Assembly: GCA_001460835.1 (NCBI GenBank) | Contig: CYKH01002117.1 | Location: 729-60,387, forward strand | Reading direction: 5' to 3' | Length of the DNA stretch: 59,659 bases | Origin: Bodo saltans | Taxonomy: Eukaryota; Euglenozoa; Kinetoplastea; Eubodonida; Bodonidae | Shown here: positions 20,601-29,951 of the stretch, piece after piece | Numbering within the stretch: position 1 is the stretch's first letter | How the letters are laid out: each line of letters starts with the position of its first letter | The notes under the pieces: model-generated | The model's input: the letters and a program-made list of their open reading frames with translations, nothing else | Databases searched by the model: none | What the model was told of the DNA's origin: nothing | Program-made: the position numbers and the translations under genes

Positions 20601-21686
20601 CGCAACGCGTTAGTACATCCTGCCATGTTCGTTTGGTACCACACATCGTGGGACTGTTGGATTGCTTTGAGTTACGGCGGTGAATCGCGGCGGTGGAAGG
20701 TGACCAACATGGAGTTCGCCACAGGTAATCCAGACATTCTTTGGATCGATGAGAAGCCTCACATCGACGGAGCCATTACAGCTCCGCTTGTGACTGCAAT
20801 GCCAGCCCCTGACGACGTAGAACCCAGTGACGCCTTGAAGACTATTATGATCGGAACCGGCACGACACTGCTTTCTGTAAAGTTCGGTGTGGATAACCTC
20901 TTTGCTTCGGAAAGCATGGACTTTCAATTCGGTGGACTTGGTCGGGCCTATTTCCTTGACGAGGACGCCACTCTCATCTGTACCCACGTGTTATTCAACG
21001 CCGCGCTCATGTCCATGGCATATGAAGGCGGCTACATCGGGTTCGTGGACATGAGAGCGAAGGAGGATGAGAATGAAGAAAAGAGTTTTGGGCTGGTGCG
21101 CCTTCGTGACGACAGGAACCCACGTCAGTGGATGAACATCACATGCTTCGGACTCACTACATTCGACCCATACACAAGAGTTGCCGTCGGTGGATCAGAT
21201 ATGACCATTCGCCTGTTGAACATCAACCCAGAGAAGGGCCGACTGGACTTCCTAGCCATTTTCCACACCACTGCGAGCCCAAAGTCGGCGATATTCCATC
21301 AGCACGGCCTTGTGTGCGGAGACACGCTGGGCAACGTCTATGCGTTGACAACTCACCAATCTGCTCTTGATGAGGCGGAAGAAGCCTCAACCGAAGTGGG
21401 GGAATCAACGGAGGTGACAGATCTGGACACTGCATCGTTGGGCAGTGAAACAGAAAGCACGACGACTTCACGGGGCGACTCTTCTGTTATTGACATGTTC
21501 GCGGAGCTAGGTACCAGAATGCCGGCTGGTTGTAAGGGAAAGGACCGAGCTGCATGGCTCAAGCGGCAACAGGAGCTGCTAAGAGCAGCCACAAAGCTCC
21601 AACGAACAGTTCCTGCAGCTCGTGTTGCCCTCCGTCGTCACGCTCAAGTGGCCTTCACCGCATTTGAAGCATTTTCTCTGCTTTAA
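14664..21686 (+). CDS. TEP1-like protein (TROVE-DUF4062-NACHT-WD40)
   Basis: This 2340-residue protein has the domain order of telomerase-associated protein 1, a component of vault particles. A helical-repeat TROVE-like module covers about residues 72-325 (FLTSIAAYQPNCQPYLSTYL; AMLRNLRNVILAG). A vWA-like region lies at about 375-605. An acidic spacer (SDDSDSDSCSDDDD) leads to DUF4062 at about 683-800 (LRCFISSTFTDMHCERQAL; TPIDFRWGI). The NACHT NTPase follows, with Walker A EEGAGKSS at about 1053-1060 and Walker B MLLITIDGID at about 1150. At least eight WD40 repeats run from about 1566 to beyond 2200. TROVE domains bind small RNAs; the NACHT likely drives NTP-dependent assembly. The RNA partner is unknown. 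A general NACHT-WD40 protein is the main alternative, but TROVE plus DUF4062 argues against it. Confidence 0.88.
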   Translation: MFGNASQLISAKEELIRLLSGALIKEPSFDSKDQHSWATHDDADSDASTVVSDLVEIKEAPTAGMMRLGALVSEGDGEFLLKLAVYLRQDLGIRGSANFLTSIAAYQPNCQPYLSTYLPRIIGLPTDWLQIASFARDSPLRTQCGLPTSLRNALTSSFKNFNEFSLAKYNTESAQKKRKKDRIAKGEDPDDIIMPYTLKQMVRLLHISEPRYEVMCLLGKNYPASPQEFSALGLETPQRVFDPTRINRRMRLAVPTTWETELAAKGNHAHVWDGLVKERKLPFMAMLRNLRNVILAGCARSTHDDLIGKLRSEDQIANSKQFPYRFFSAFDVLSIDPATAYDAPQVKREGAPTKAKPKPATAPTTEELTVLLQEYRDALQESVRLATKLNIRPIHGKSVVLLQGSLEMLDQVRAQGAKGIGSVRSKLDVAMLLAIMLQYACESCDFVLFIEGPRGEPSYHLLPPLDRNLGMLEALTATKERVEALIHAVEDDFEHKYLNFPFSYLDKVIHSQERIESVLLVSNGHVSYEHDNLYPALGSLKDYLQRLRVASNPDLLFVSLSIDGNADMGIDRVFNQPNDVLLTGFSDSILRFIAERSGGGPRQYIEHIHEVYNIDTSQVTGRAPPPTRAVGGKERRLEEPTDSTSSDDSDSDSCSDDDDVSEPRTTAKTVVAIIPPPQRHAVASYRVLRCFISSTFTDMHCERQALMSDVFPALRSWISKNGWKIHVTPIDFRWGILAEAGSGPLPTAASMCLAEVSRCSPFILGILGNRYGSVNTLKRQSLIPNDSDIDAEDFDWLAQFPGEGIGLSVTELELRHALQCTKRLKSANSSPKVVVLKRTIKGALPPKLVSSFADTSKDAQERSRKLLEYLQADTIGASVTSYCAAVSTQPNATEEDVLDMESFARVAIAQLKEQVLSAWPSLAQRDADSDLEEDDAAIVRDDDKEIVILKRRDSDTASSSTDDEDGTSSAFSCPSTVAGDMLQSTTAIDGAEDQTFFSLTLEAPYVPQKEAVRAAQRFLQREAVGASAVVEDDDVSAIGHGPAGAPVLLVHAEEGAGKSSFLAHIVGEVKARNAKGSKSPVATVAFSFQAAASSPIDCLRFIAASIIVQFDLSDTFTVPNNGDGDKDALSKLLPELYSACEKKLRTIKGMLLITIDGIDTIPSEIALGSLSLMVLPNAPPSLLFILSTYASSPVTIALKGRPQPTAFIKLPLLSLNERVQVVQRHLGTLSKTLQDSVTKGSMVRVLCRKTDAGLSSYLMLSLTYLALFSKFDTLKQDIRRLPGTLVQLQTDVLRRCEGLFTADATTSLFTTLALSQSIGGVTEEVLLTTSANGSEASHVARLLAFLKYHSMLSTGGNNLLSFTSDTLVKAARKRYLAKTAEVHRHHTRLLSQLLKGRKPQPSTSGGFPATSSKNVQGDAAADFGVDPEILRRLPVHSTLAVLHHSLECKRWGVVSQIGSSIDCIVTMVEAGLLPQLLVSIERLQVLHRPTHRKLQVFSEFLLAHRHILARRPSLAAQLALNMPTSSPVYKAAKGSRLDDDRTWVEWHNRHVHGERECTMTSQWTTQKVLCAAFSADGTRLAIGGADWVCRVGLILEGTIQHELKHTSDITAVAFAGTTDMTLVTGANDGMIRVWSLHDGAMLQEGKQHGRRVNDVAMFGKELNMCLSASDDTTLCLWRLHVGGAAGGAAARPRPLKTFRHHKAPVSCCAVHQSGQRMATGSWDGGVAVTKTNADKDNDGPQWLRLSCAIRCVAFVPSMVVTVAVGTFTGAVHLYDAAGEVLSASFHNHSHPISALHISHDAKYMLSTDASGRIKLWRQSVTGEIVGSLNGHDTNVPAARFHPKDSNQCITGSLDSTVRHWTFKEQGIEYPVGGVHDSAVTAMAAASNGAYVVTACRGGVAHVFASDQLAASAPWFSIAPHRHFESTSDDEELVRPTPLCYVTTCKDDTLIVLGDVFGTLSAWGSTPGLSGKDAPLRFLIRNALVHPAMFVWYHTSWDCWIALSYGGESRRWKVTNMEFATGNPDILWIDEKPHIDGAITAPLVTAMPAPDDVEPSDALKTIMIGTGTTLLSVKFGVDNLFASESMDFQFGGLGRAYFLDEDATLICTHVLFNAALMSMAYEGGYIGFVDMRAKEDENEEKSFGLVRLRDDRNPRQWMNITCFGLTTFDPYTRVAVGGSDMTIRLLNINPEKGRLDFLAIFHTTASPKSAIFHQHGLVCGDTLGNVYALTTHQSALDEAEEASTEVGESTEVTDLDTASLGSETESTTTSRGDSSVIDMFAELGTRMPAGCKGKDRAAWLKRQQELLRAATKLQRTVPAARVALRRHAQVAFTAFEAFSLL

Positions 21687-21933
21687 CGTCACCCACATTT
21701 GAAATCGAACATCAAACATCTGAGAAAAAAAATCACACAACAAAATCCGACTCAATTTTATCGCACGCAGAACGAACCTATTCGCACGGAACATAGTTTC
21801 TTGCTGTGGTCGACAAACTGTCAGCTCTTGGCACGGATCAACACCCTTCATTTTTTATTTTTTGTGTAATGATAGAAAGAGCACAAAGAGCAAGATTTTC
21901 TCTGTTGTGGTGAGTATCAAAATCAATCCGTAG

Positions 21934-22653
21934 ATGTACAATCCATATAGCCAAAGCGGGGCCAGCCTCGTTCTCCGCGAGCGTGTGAGAGGCAGCACGT
22001 CCAACGGCACGGCCGAGGTATCTGCAGTTTTTGCAGAGGCCGCACGCGCAGAAGAGGATGCCCAGGGCATCACCGTGACCGCTGCTTTAGCACGCATTTT
22101 TCCCGAGACCGAAGCAGGGACCGATGCTGAGGGATTTTCGATGGTAGATGCTGCATCGACTGTCTTCACGGATCGCATGTCCGTCATTCACTTGCAGGAT
22201 CAAATTGACAAACGCTGCACTGCACAAGAGGCTCGACCCTTCGGTGTGGACCCCATTCGTGAGGGAATCTATGCTGACGGCTTGGCCGAACTGATTCGTC
22301 AAGTGACGGTGTTGTGCCCTGAGCGAGGACTGCTCCTTAATGACCTTAGAGAAGAAATGCAGGAGACAAATAGTACATACGACCTCTTGTTTGAGAGCGC
22401 TTGCCAGTACGCCACACGAAAGGGTATCGAGCGTGACGTGAAGCGAACGATGCAGAAGCAGCTGCAGGAGCTGACGGTCGAGGTGCGTACATTAGAAAAT
22501 AGAGTTCATGAGCTCCATGCAAAATACGAGGGTATCGACAAGCGATTCAACGAACAACGCGCCGGTGAAGAAAAGGTTCATCAGGAAGAGGTGACGTTCT
22601 TGAAGAAGGGTAACTTGCAGCTCACCACCGAGATCAAGCGACTCACCATGTAG
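21934..22653 (+). CDS. DNALI1: Axonemal inner-arm dynein light chain p28 (DNALI1)
   Basis: The 239 residues match the axonemal dynein light-chain family throughout. The core LIRQVTVLCPERGLLLNDLR and the following TYDLLFESACQYATRKGIE are diagnostic. The C-terminal third is a coiled coil (about 165-238). This protein is a light chain of single-headed inner dynein arms and is needed for flagellar beat shape. The length fits the human protein (about 258) with a slightly shorter N-terminus. The start at 21934 is the first ATG after a T/C-rich tract (gattttctctgttg) and several AGs. Confidence 0.93.
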   Translation: MYNPYSQSGASLVLRERVRGSTSNGTAEVSAVFAEAARAEEDAQGITVTAALARIFPETEAGTDAEGFSMVDAASTVFTDRMSVIHLQDQIDKRCTAQEARPFGVDPIREGIYADGLAELIRQVTVLCPERGLLLNDLREEMQETNSTYDLLFESACQYATRKGIERDVKRTMQKQLQELTVEVRTLENRVHELHAKYEGIDKRFNEQRAGEEKVHQEEVTFLKKGNLQLTTEIKRLTM

Positions 22654-22835
22654 TGTTTCATTATCCAAGAGAAAAGAAAACATCTTTTTTTTGTGTCAAT
22701 GTTTGAAAATCAACAAAACCCCCCTCAAAAGCAAAAGATGAACGCACCACTTGTTATGGTATGCAATAGTTAATGTTCTTTGTTTGTTTCTTCGTTACAA
22801 TAAGGTGAGGAAGGGGCGGTTACCGGAACTTCAGG

Positions 22836-25607
22836 ATGAAATTCGCAAGAAGCCATCATTCTCGTGGTCCGCTTCCACACCACCCACCAGTCATTGAAGA
22901 TATGTCATCATGGGACAATCCAACGAGAGGGCAGTCGCCCGTAACAATGGGCACTGGCTCCTCGAATTCACCGAGGAAACCACACGAGCCACTCAACGTT
23001 CCGCTGCATGAAAAACTGAGACGAGACGCGACGCACCCTGTCGGGGCAATGGAGGAGTACATGAGCACGTTGCTCGATAGGAGAGATTACATGTTTGCAC
23101 ACCAAGCCCTCGGCAGCTCCTTACTTGAGCTGGAAGTGAGCATCGCGAAAGGCTGTTTAGAGTTGGTCCACACAAATGCAGAGTGTGCCATGAAGTTGCT
23201 TCGTAGCGGGGACTGGAAAGGTGCTGCGAAGCTCTTGTCTCAGGCAAGATCGCTACTCGCGCACACTGGGTCCCCAGAGTGTGTAGAACATGAAAAGAAC
23301 GAGGAGCGGTTTGTTGCACACATGCTTGCTGAGGATTATTCATCAGGTAATGATGAAGATCAAGAGGGAAGTAGGACGATGCGCGATCAAACGTCTAGCT
23401 CCAATTTGCGACGCCTCCAGTCAAAGAAGTACATCATACCGTCAACAACCACGAATAATACAAATACCAATCCATCCTCTTCCTCCGCGGTCAAAGCCAC
23501 CACGGGTGTGGATGTATCGGCTCTGTTTCAGGCAGCAACTCTTCATCGTCGATTCGAATACTTTTACGGCTCCTCATCAGATGATCCATACGGGCTTGGG
23601 AGGATGCTGCGCATGCACCCAGAGAAGCTGCGACATTTGTTCCAATCAACTCTTACGTTTGTGGATTCATGCAATCGTGCATATGAGTCTCGCGTTGCTT
23701 CCGGCGCGTTCTTACTGGGCCGAACCCAAGTAGAACGTGAGTTGCTGCCACCTGGCCTTCAGGCGGCAAGTAGTGCTCGGCACTACCCTCGACCACCGGC
23801 AATCCACGATAGGAAGCGAGAAGAGAACATACTGATAGCGGCAACACCCCCTCGTCCACCAAGAAGTGGAGCAGCACCTTCAACAGGTGGAACTCCTTCT
23901 ACGCCGGCTGTTGCTGGAGGAGGAGAAGAGGGAGAGGACATTTCTGCAATTCAGAATGTTCCACGGTTGTACTTCCCACGGCACCGAGTCAAAGCACCAA
24001 CGACATGTATCGTTACCACTATCGGCCCCGAGGAGTGTTTATTTGGCCATGGGGCTCGGGAAGCGGTTGTGGTTGCGCCACAAGGCCGCCGTCTCCGTAC
24101 CACTGAGGCGGAGGCTGATAGTGAGCTCGATGAGGGCGGCGCAATCAAAGCATTGGATGGCTTTCTATCACCAACAAACTCAGCCGCATCAGCCCAGCGT
24201 CACAGGCGCTCACCCCCGTCCTCAAAGAAATCATCTCCATCAAAGAAGGCCTCCTCAACGAAGAAACAGCGCGGTAATGAGAAAGGTGCGAACAAGGTAT
24301 CGTCGCCACAGTTAGAATCACCAAGGACAGCGGAGACTGCCGCTCCAAACTACTCACTCTCCTCTCCCCCGTCGCTTGGTGTTAGTTTTAATCACCCTTT
24401 GCCAACAGCTGACGAAGGCGCGCCGCTTCCCAAGCATGAGGCATCAACAGGTACTTGGCCATCCCGCAGTCCTACAGCGACAGCGTCACGCGTATCTTCC
24501 TCGTCAATGTCCCCTTCTCCCATTGCGCCAGCAGCCAAGCAGCGACCTACCAAACCGTCGTCAAAAAAGTCATCATCGAAGCGAGGTAGAAAGTCTTCAT
24601 CGATGGTCTCCCAACACAGCGAGGAAAGCGGAGACTTCCCAGTCTTCCTTGGAACAATGGCAACACTGGAGGCTCCAGGTGCCAAAGGGCGGCGCAGTAA
24701 AATGCCGCCACGGCGACGCGGCATACAGAAGCGCAAGTCTATTTTACTGTCACCAAATCTTACGGAGCGTGAAAAGCGACGTATTTTACTGCAAACAACC
24801 ATCCGCATCCAGCGTTGGTACCGTCGGATCATGTGGTGGGTGACGTCCAGAGATCGCCTTGTGTCCCTACGCTTCGATCGAGTTCGAGCTCGTCGTTTGT
24901 TGATACGCTGCTACTGCGGCTTTGTCGCTCGTCACCACCTGACTACTTCGTTCGCTCGTGATCGTGCTATTTTGCGCGTGCAATATGCGTTCCGATGCTG
25001 GAAGGCGCGCAAAGAGCGCTCGATACGCGCCTCACTTCGCGACCGCGACATTCGTCAGCGGGAGCGTAGTGAAGGTCTGCTTGGTCGTGTCGTGCACATG
25101 ATGAGCGACAATTTCGAAGCGAAGACTTCCATTTTCCAACGAATTCAAGCTCGTGATGAACACCTGGAAGCAAGGATCGCACGGGAGGCGAACGATGTGG
25201 AGGATATTCTCGCAGCAGAGGAGTTTGCTCACTACGCCGCTCACGTACGCATCAAGCGCATGACGAATGCGATGTTGTCGCACATTGCTGCGGTGGATCC
25301 AAATTTATACCGCGCGCCAAGTCCCAGGACTCAAGAGGCAGAGCGAGACAGGAGAGCTCGCATTGCATCCATACAGCACGAAGATGAAGAGGCGATGGCT
25401 GTGGAGCGTGTGTGGGCACAGTGTATTATTGCGAAGTACTTCAGACGGTTCCAGCAACGCGCGGAGGTCCAACGTCGCAAGACAGAAGAGGTGTTTCGGC
25501 TCCACCTGTCGTGCTTAGGCGCGGTGAAAAGCGAGATGATCACGGAGCTGCAGCTTGAGCAGGGTCGCCATGCAGACACTCTTTTCACGGTAATGCGAGG
25601 CCGTTGA
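22836..25607 (+). CDS. IQ-motif protein, probably calmodulin binding
   Basis: The 923-residue protein has a helical N-terminal region (about 70-145; YMFAHQALGSSLLELEVSIA and NAECAMKLLRSGDWKGAAKL, the latter TPR-like). A long Ser/Pro/Lys-rich middle includes basic tracts such as KKSSPSKKASSTKK. A cluster of IQ-type motifs lies at about 650-730: IRIQRWYRRIMWW, LIRCYCGFVARHH, ILRVQYAFRCWKARKER. A further one is near 860 (CIIAKYFRRFQQR). IQ motifs bind calmodulin or related EF-hand proteins. Arrays of this kind are common in flagellar proteins, but no specific orthologue is recognised. Confidence 0.75.
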   Translation: MKFARSHHSRGPLPHHPPVIEDMSSWDNPTRGQSPVTMGTGSSNSPRKPHEPLNVPLHEKLRRDATHPVGAMEEYMSTLLDRRDYMFAHQALGSSLLELEVSIAKGCLELVHTNAECAMKLLRSGDWKGAAKLLSQARSLLAHTGSPECVEHEKNEERFVAHMLAEDYSSGNDEDQEGSRTMRDQTSSSNLRRLQSKKYIIPSTTTNNTNTNPSSSSAVKATTGVDVSALFQAATLHRRFEYFYGSSSDDPYGLGRMLRMHPEKLRHLFQSTLTFVDSCNRAYESRVASGAFLLGRTQVERELLPPGLQAASSARHYPRPPAIHDRKREENILIAATPPRPPRSGAAPSTGGTPSTPAVAGGGEEGEDISAIQNVPRLYFPRHRVKAPTTCIVTTIGPEECLFGHGAREAVVVAPQGRRLRTTEAEADSELDEGGAIKALDGFLSPTNSAASAQRHRRSPPSSKKSSPSKKASSTKKQRGNEKGANKVSSPQLESPRTAETAAPNYSLSSPPSLGVSFNHPLPTADEGAPLPKHEASTGTWPSRSPTATASRVSSSSMSPSPIAPAAKQRPTKPSSKKSSSKRGRKSSSMVSQHSEESGDFPVFLGTMATLEAPGAKGRRSKMPPRRRGIQKRKSILLSPNLTEREKRRILLQTTIRIQRWYRRIMWWVTSRDRLVSLRFDRVRARRLLIRCYCGFVARHHLTTSFARDRAILRVQYAFRCWKARKERSIRASLRDRDIRQRERSEGLLGRVVHMMSDNFEAKTSIFQRIQARDEHLEARIAREANDVEDILAAEEFAHYAAHVRIKRMTNAMLSHIAAVDPNLYRAPSPRTQEAERDRRARIASIQHEDEEAMAVERVWAQCIIAKYFRRFQQRAEVQRRKTEEVFRLHLSCLGAVKSEMITELQLEQGRHADTLFTVMRGR

Positions 25608-25789
25608 TGATACATCGAGAAAGCACCCATCCGCTTTTGTACAATAAACCGTGCAACTGTGTACCATAGTGACAACCCTCCTGAGGCTTTTTTTTTTTTT
25701 GCCTTTGACAGCTACAATTTGTTGAATGTTGCTTCGTTTCGTTCACCATTTCTTTTGAAGTTTTTTGTGAGAAGCCACAACCGTCGGCA

Positions 25790-26887
25790 ATGGCACACAT
25801 TTTCGATGAAATCGTGAATGGCGGATACTTTGTTGGATTTGGTGGCCTCACCCCAGAGCAAGAGGCGTGCAAACAGTTCACAGCCGATAATTTGCCAGCA
25901 CTCCTTCACATTCGGCAACGCGAGAAGTATGTGAAGGAGATTCGAGTCTGCTGCTGTGGGTACGGAGAAGCGGATGAAGATGAGCCTCTTGAGGACAACA
26001 ACTTCTCTCAGTTTCAGTTCTATCTGCCCTACACGAATGATTTGATCTTCTTCCACGATAAATTCGACTTCTTGATCAAGTGCGTGGCCCATGGAGTGTG
26101 TAAAGTTGAGACTGGATTCGAGGAGCGTTACAGCGAGGCCATTCTACAAGTCCTCACATTTCGCGACACCACCGTCCCAGAGTCACCACTTTACGTTCTC
26201 GATCTGCGTCAGGAGTTGACACCCCGCACTATCGGTGAAGTGCCTCGAACGTATGAACAGAATCAAGAGCTGATCGAAAGCTATGTACAGAAGCGTAACA
26301 CCTACGCAGATACACTGCGCCACGAGCTAGAACAACTTGAAGCTGAGCAGTACGAAGCTGAGAAGCTGCGAGGAGAGCACAAGTCAGTCATGGGGTGGTC
26401 CAACCCAAACACTCCCCGCGGTGACGGTGCTGGAGTGCATCAAGCAGCGGCTCCCAGCTCAACTAGTGATGCTCAGGACGATGCCTCCATCACTAGGATC
26501 AAAAGTGCCATTGAGCTCGCAAGAGAAGAAGCGAAGCAAGCAGATGATCGCCAAGAGGAGGCCAGACGACAGCGAGAAGAAAAGGACCAAGCGCTGATTG
26601 CATCGTACGTTCAAAATGGCGGAGACAGTGCACCGTCGCCACCACCAGCAGGAATGCCTATGGTGAACATGCTCCTTCACATTCAACAGGAGCAAATCCG
26701 TCAAGAGCAGCTATCGAAAATCCAAGAAGAGGAAGAAACCATCAAGAGACTGGTCCAACAAGAAGAGCGGATGCGAAGTGAGAATGGCGATAAAGGTACG
26801 CACAACGACGTCACGGATTCATCCGATCACATCGCAAGTCCCAATCATGTAGATGCGGTGGAGGGGGAGGAGGTGGTGGCATTGTAG
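25790..26887 (+). CDS. Unknown protein with C-terminal coiled coil
   Basis: The 365 residues split into a compact N-terminal domain (about 1-150; FDEIVNGGYFVGFGGLTPEQ, a Cys-rich strand RVCCCGYG, FQFYLPYTNDLIFFHDKFDF) and a Glu/Gln-rich coiled coil (about 160-340). The coiled coil is interrupted by a short Pro/Gly linker (SPPPAGMP). The N-terminal domain is not assignable by eye. The end is a short acidic tail. A scaffold or cytoskeletal role would be typical of this architecture, but that is speculation. Confidence 0.65.
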   Translation: MAHIFDEIVNGGYFVGFGGLTPEQEACKQFTADNLPALLHIRQREKYVKEIRVCCCGYGEADEDEPLEDNNFSQFQFYLPYTNDLIFFHDKFDFLIKCVAHGVCKVETGFEERYSEAILQVLTFRDTTVPESPLYVLDLRQELTPRTIGEVPRTYEQNQELIESYVQKRNTYADTLRHELEQLEAEQYEAEKLRGEHKSVMGWSNPNTPRGDGAGVHQAAAPSSTSDAQDDASITRIKSAIELAREEAKQADDRQEEARRQREEKDQALIASYVQNGGDSAPSPPPAGMPMVNMLLHIQQEQIRQEQLSKIQEEEETIKRLVQQEERMRSENGDKGTHNDVTDSSDHIASPNHVDAVEGEEVVAL

Positions 26888-27073
26888 GTGCTGTGTTTCA
26901 ATGCCATTTGGATTGCATTTCAGCCCACTCTCGTGACACTCTCACTCACGTTTGTAGAATCACACGAAGTAAACGAAGACAATAAATTGCTGAATATTTC
27001 CAATCTCTTTACAAGTAGAATTAAACCCTCTCACACATCGTTGTCATTTGATCAATGTTAAGTGTTTCACGGT

Positions 27074-29919
27074 ATGGCATCTGCCGGTGACTTTGTGTCT
27101 CCGCAACCGCGTAGGCCAGCGTCTGGGTCGACACCTCGCCCAGTTCCATCGTATGCGCAACCGAAGCACTTAAACCGAAGACAGCCGCCAATTCTAGAGC
27201 AAGTCAGAAATTTTGTAGAAGAGTTTGGGAGCAAACCAGGTGGTGCCGGCGACGATCGACTGTGCACGTCGTCGTACTACACTGGTCAACTGATGACAGC
27301 GGCATCCATGGCAAACGGTATTCCGAGCAGTGGAGATCTTACCACTCGAATGATCAAACAGCAACGAGAGCAAGCAAGACTGCTAGCAAATTTGTCGAAC
27401 CCAAAGAGCACAAAGAATGGGAACAATCAAAGCGGCGTCGCGAAGAACGTGAGGCAGCTGCGGGAGCGCATGCATCGCGCAACTCAGGGCCTACCCACCA
27501 CCCCACTGCCATCAAAGTTGTTGCAGGCGTTTGGTGCTCGAGACCCCTCTGTGGAACCTGACAGTGTTGAAGACAACGCATTGTCGTGGCTAGGTTTGAG
27601 GAAGATGAAGAAATGTGGCTTATGTGATGTGATGTTTCCTGTTGTCACGCTCGTGACGTCGGTGAGTGTGAAGGCACTGGTGCATTTACGGAAAGATTGG
27701 TCGGATCGGCGCGGGACAGGCACAAGTGGTGCGTCTGCAGTGGGCAGACAGAGCGACGACGATGACGAAGTGAGCCCATCCACGCTACACGGCGGTATTC
27801 GAGCAGCAGCAGAGTCAAAGTCACGAGTTCCTGCTCACGCGTACAACGAAACACGAGTCTGTCGATTTTGTGCGCAATTCTTTGGTGTCTTCCTTGGTGA
27901 ACGCTTCGAAGAAGACGACCCTGTTGCTCCCCAGTCACATCATCGCGTTGAGGGACGCGGTCACACGAATCGGGCATCCACAATGCGTCAGCCACATGCG
28001 ATCGAGTCCTCCTCGTCAAGCAGCGAGTCATCGACGTCTGACGACGAGGTCGACGACGGCGACGGCGGAAATAAGCAGAAAACGAGCAACCGACCACAGC
28101 GGACTACGTCGTCCAGCAACAGCTCGATTGCAAGTTCTGTGTCGTCGCGATCAACTACCCCGCGGTCCCAAAGGAGCACAAGCAGGAGCAGCCGGGACTC
28201 ACGATCACCGCCCACCAAGAGACAGAACCCCAACGAAGGCCCGAAGTCCATCGCTAGATTGAAGTCCATTAAGGCCCTCGAGAAGCCAGTCCGAGAGGTT
28301 ATGGCGACGCGCTCATCGTTGCTGCGGCGAACACACCACCATTATGTGAAGCAAGAACTGGATCTGATGGCTCGGGAAGATTCTCGTGATATTGCGGTAG
28401 TGCAGAAGCGCTCCAAGGCGGCAACAAAGGCTGCTGATCTCGCATTGCGACCCCACCCCGTCTGTCAAGAGTTTGTCCTTGGCCCAACTAGCTCTGATGA
28501 AGAAGTGACCACACGACCCCCACGACCAACGAGCTCAGCATCATCCCACCGACTCCACCCATCGACACGACAGACAACGCCACCTCCAGCGGATCGACAC
28601 GAGTCCACCATGAACACAGAGTCTTCCACCTTTACACCGCTCAGTGATCGACCAGCATATGACGGCCAAATATTTCACGATGAGGACGGCTCAACGCTGG
28701 ACGAGGGAGATGTCGAACAGCAAGCAGCCGCTTTGTTTGCTACCACTACAAGCACTAACACCACCGGAGGACGCACCATCATCATAGATGATGCCCAATG
28801 GGCTTCGGGACAAGTTCACGTTTTGGTCATGTGCTGCAACTCATATCCCAATCGCCTTGCTATGCCAGCTGCCATGCCGCATCTCGCCACAAGAGTTGCT
28901 CACTGGAGCAGCCAAGTGTTTTACAACCCGGATGCCGCTGGTGACAATGTTCGAATCCTTCAGAACGACGACGTCACTCCTCGTGCTGTTGGTGCGTTCT
29001 TGCAGGATTGTGCCGCGGCCCGAGCAGCCCCACTAATGTTATTCTTCGGCCTCGTTGAACACGCTGAGGGTCGCTTTGGGGATGCGATATTACAAACGAC
29101 AGCCCCAAACGATTCTTCGTCTGCGAAGGTTGGTCCATCTGCATGGCCGGAGCACTGTCGACAGTGGCTGAACTCGGCCCCTCCGTCTTCTCAGTCGAAG
29201 TCCTCCAAGCGACGCACAACGAGTACGCCGCCTATTCAGCCTCGCCACGCATCGTGCAGTGTGAACCCACTCGAACCAAGCACCACGTCATCAGTAGTAC
29301 CTACAACCCCAGCAATGCATGGCGGCAGTGCTGCCCCTATCGGTGTGTCTGTCCTTGATATCGACGGCGTCTGTGAGGGGCTCAAGCTCCCCCGCCCAAC
29401 TCTAGTGATTGACTGCTGCTTTGGGCCTTTGGTGGTGTCCACGAAGTCGATGCTGGTCATCCACCCCACAAGGCCCACCCCTGCTATTGCAGTTGGGCCA
29501 CGCGGTGCAACCTCGAATGCAGCGATTGCGTCGGGGCAGGTAGTGGACGCACTCACATCTTTTGTCGAAAGATCTATCCGCCAGCGTCAGCATCAAATTC
29601 GACGCATTCCAGGCATGTCGTCGGCAGTCGAGGTACCATCCGTTTCCCCATTTAGCTGCACATGGGCGCACATCACGACGAAACTGTTCAATGACGCCCA
29701 AGTTGGTGTGGTGGCGCAGGAGATGTTTCATCGGCACATCAAAGATGACACAGAGATGCGCCCTTTTGTGATCACAGCACCATTGCTTCCGAATGATAAA
29801 GGAGAGCAACCACACTTGCTCGCAGTACCTTGGTCGAACATTAAATTCGGAGATGCTCCTTCGACGCTCCAATTGCCCTCTAACCATTCTGTTGTCGGAA
29901 CGGCTCCTTCCAGCGATAC

Positions 29920-29951
<32 letters not shown>

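Noticed and set aside
22836-25607. Myosin heavy-chain fragment because of the IQ motifs
   Set aside because: No motor-domain motifs (P-loop GESGAGKT, switch regions) are present in the protein.
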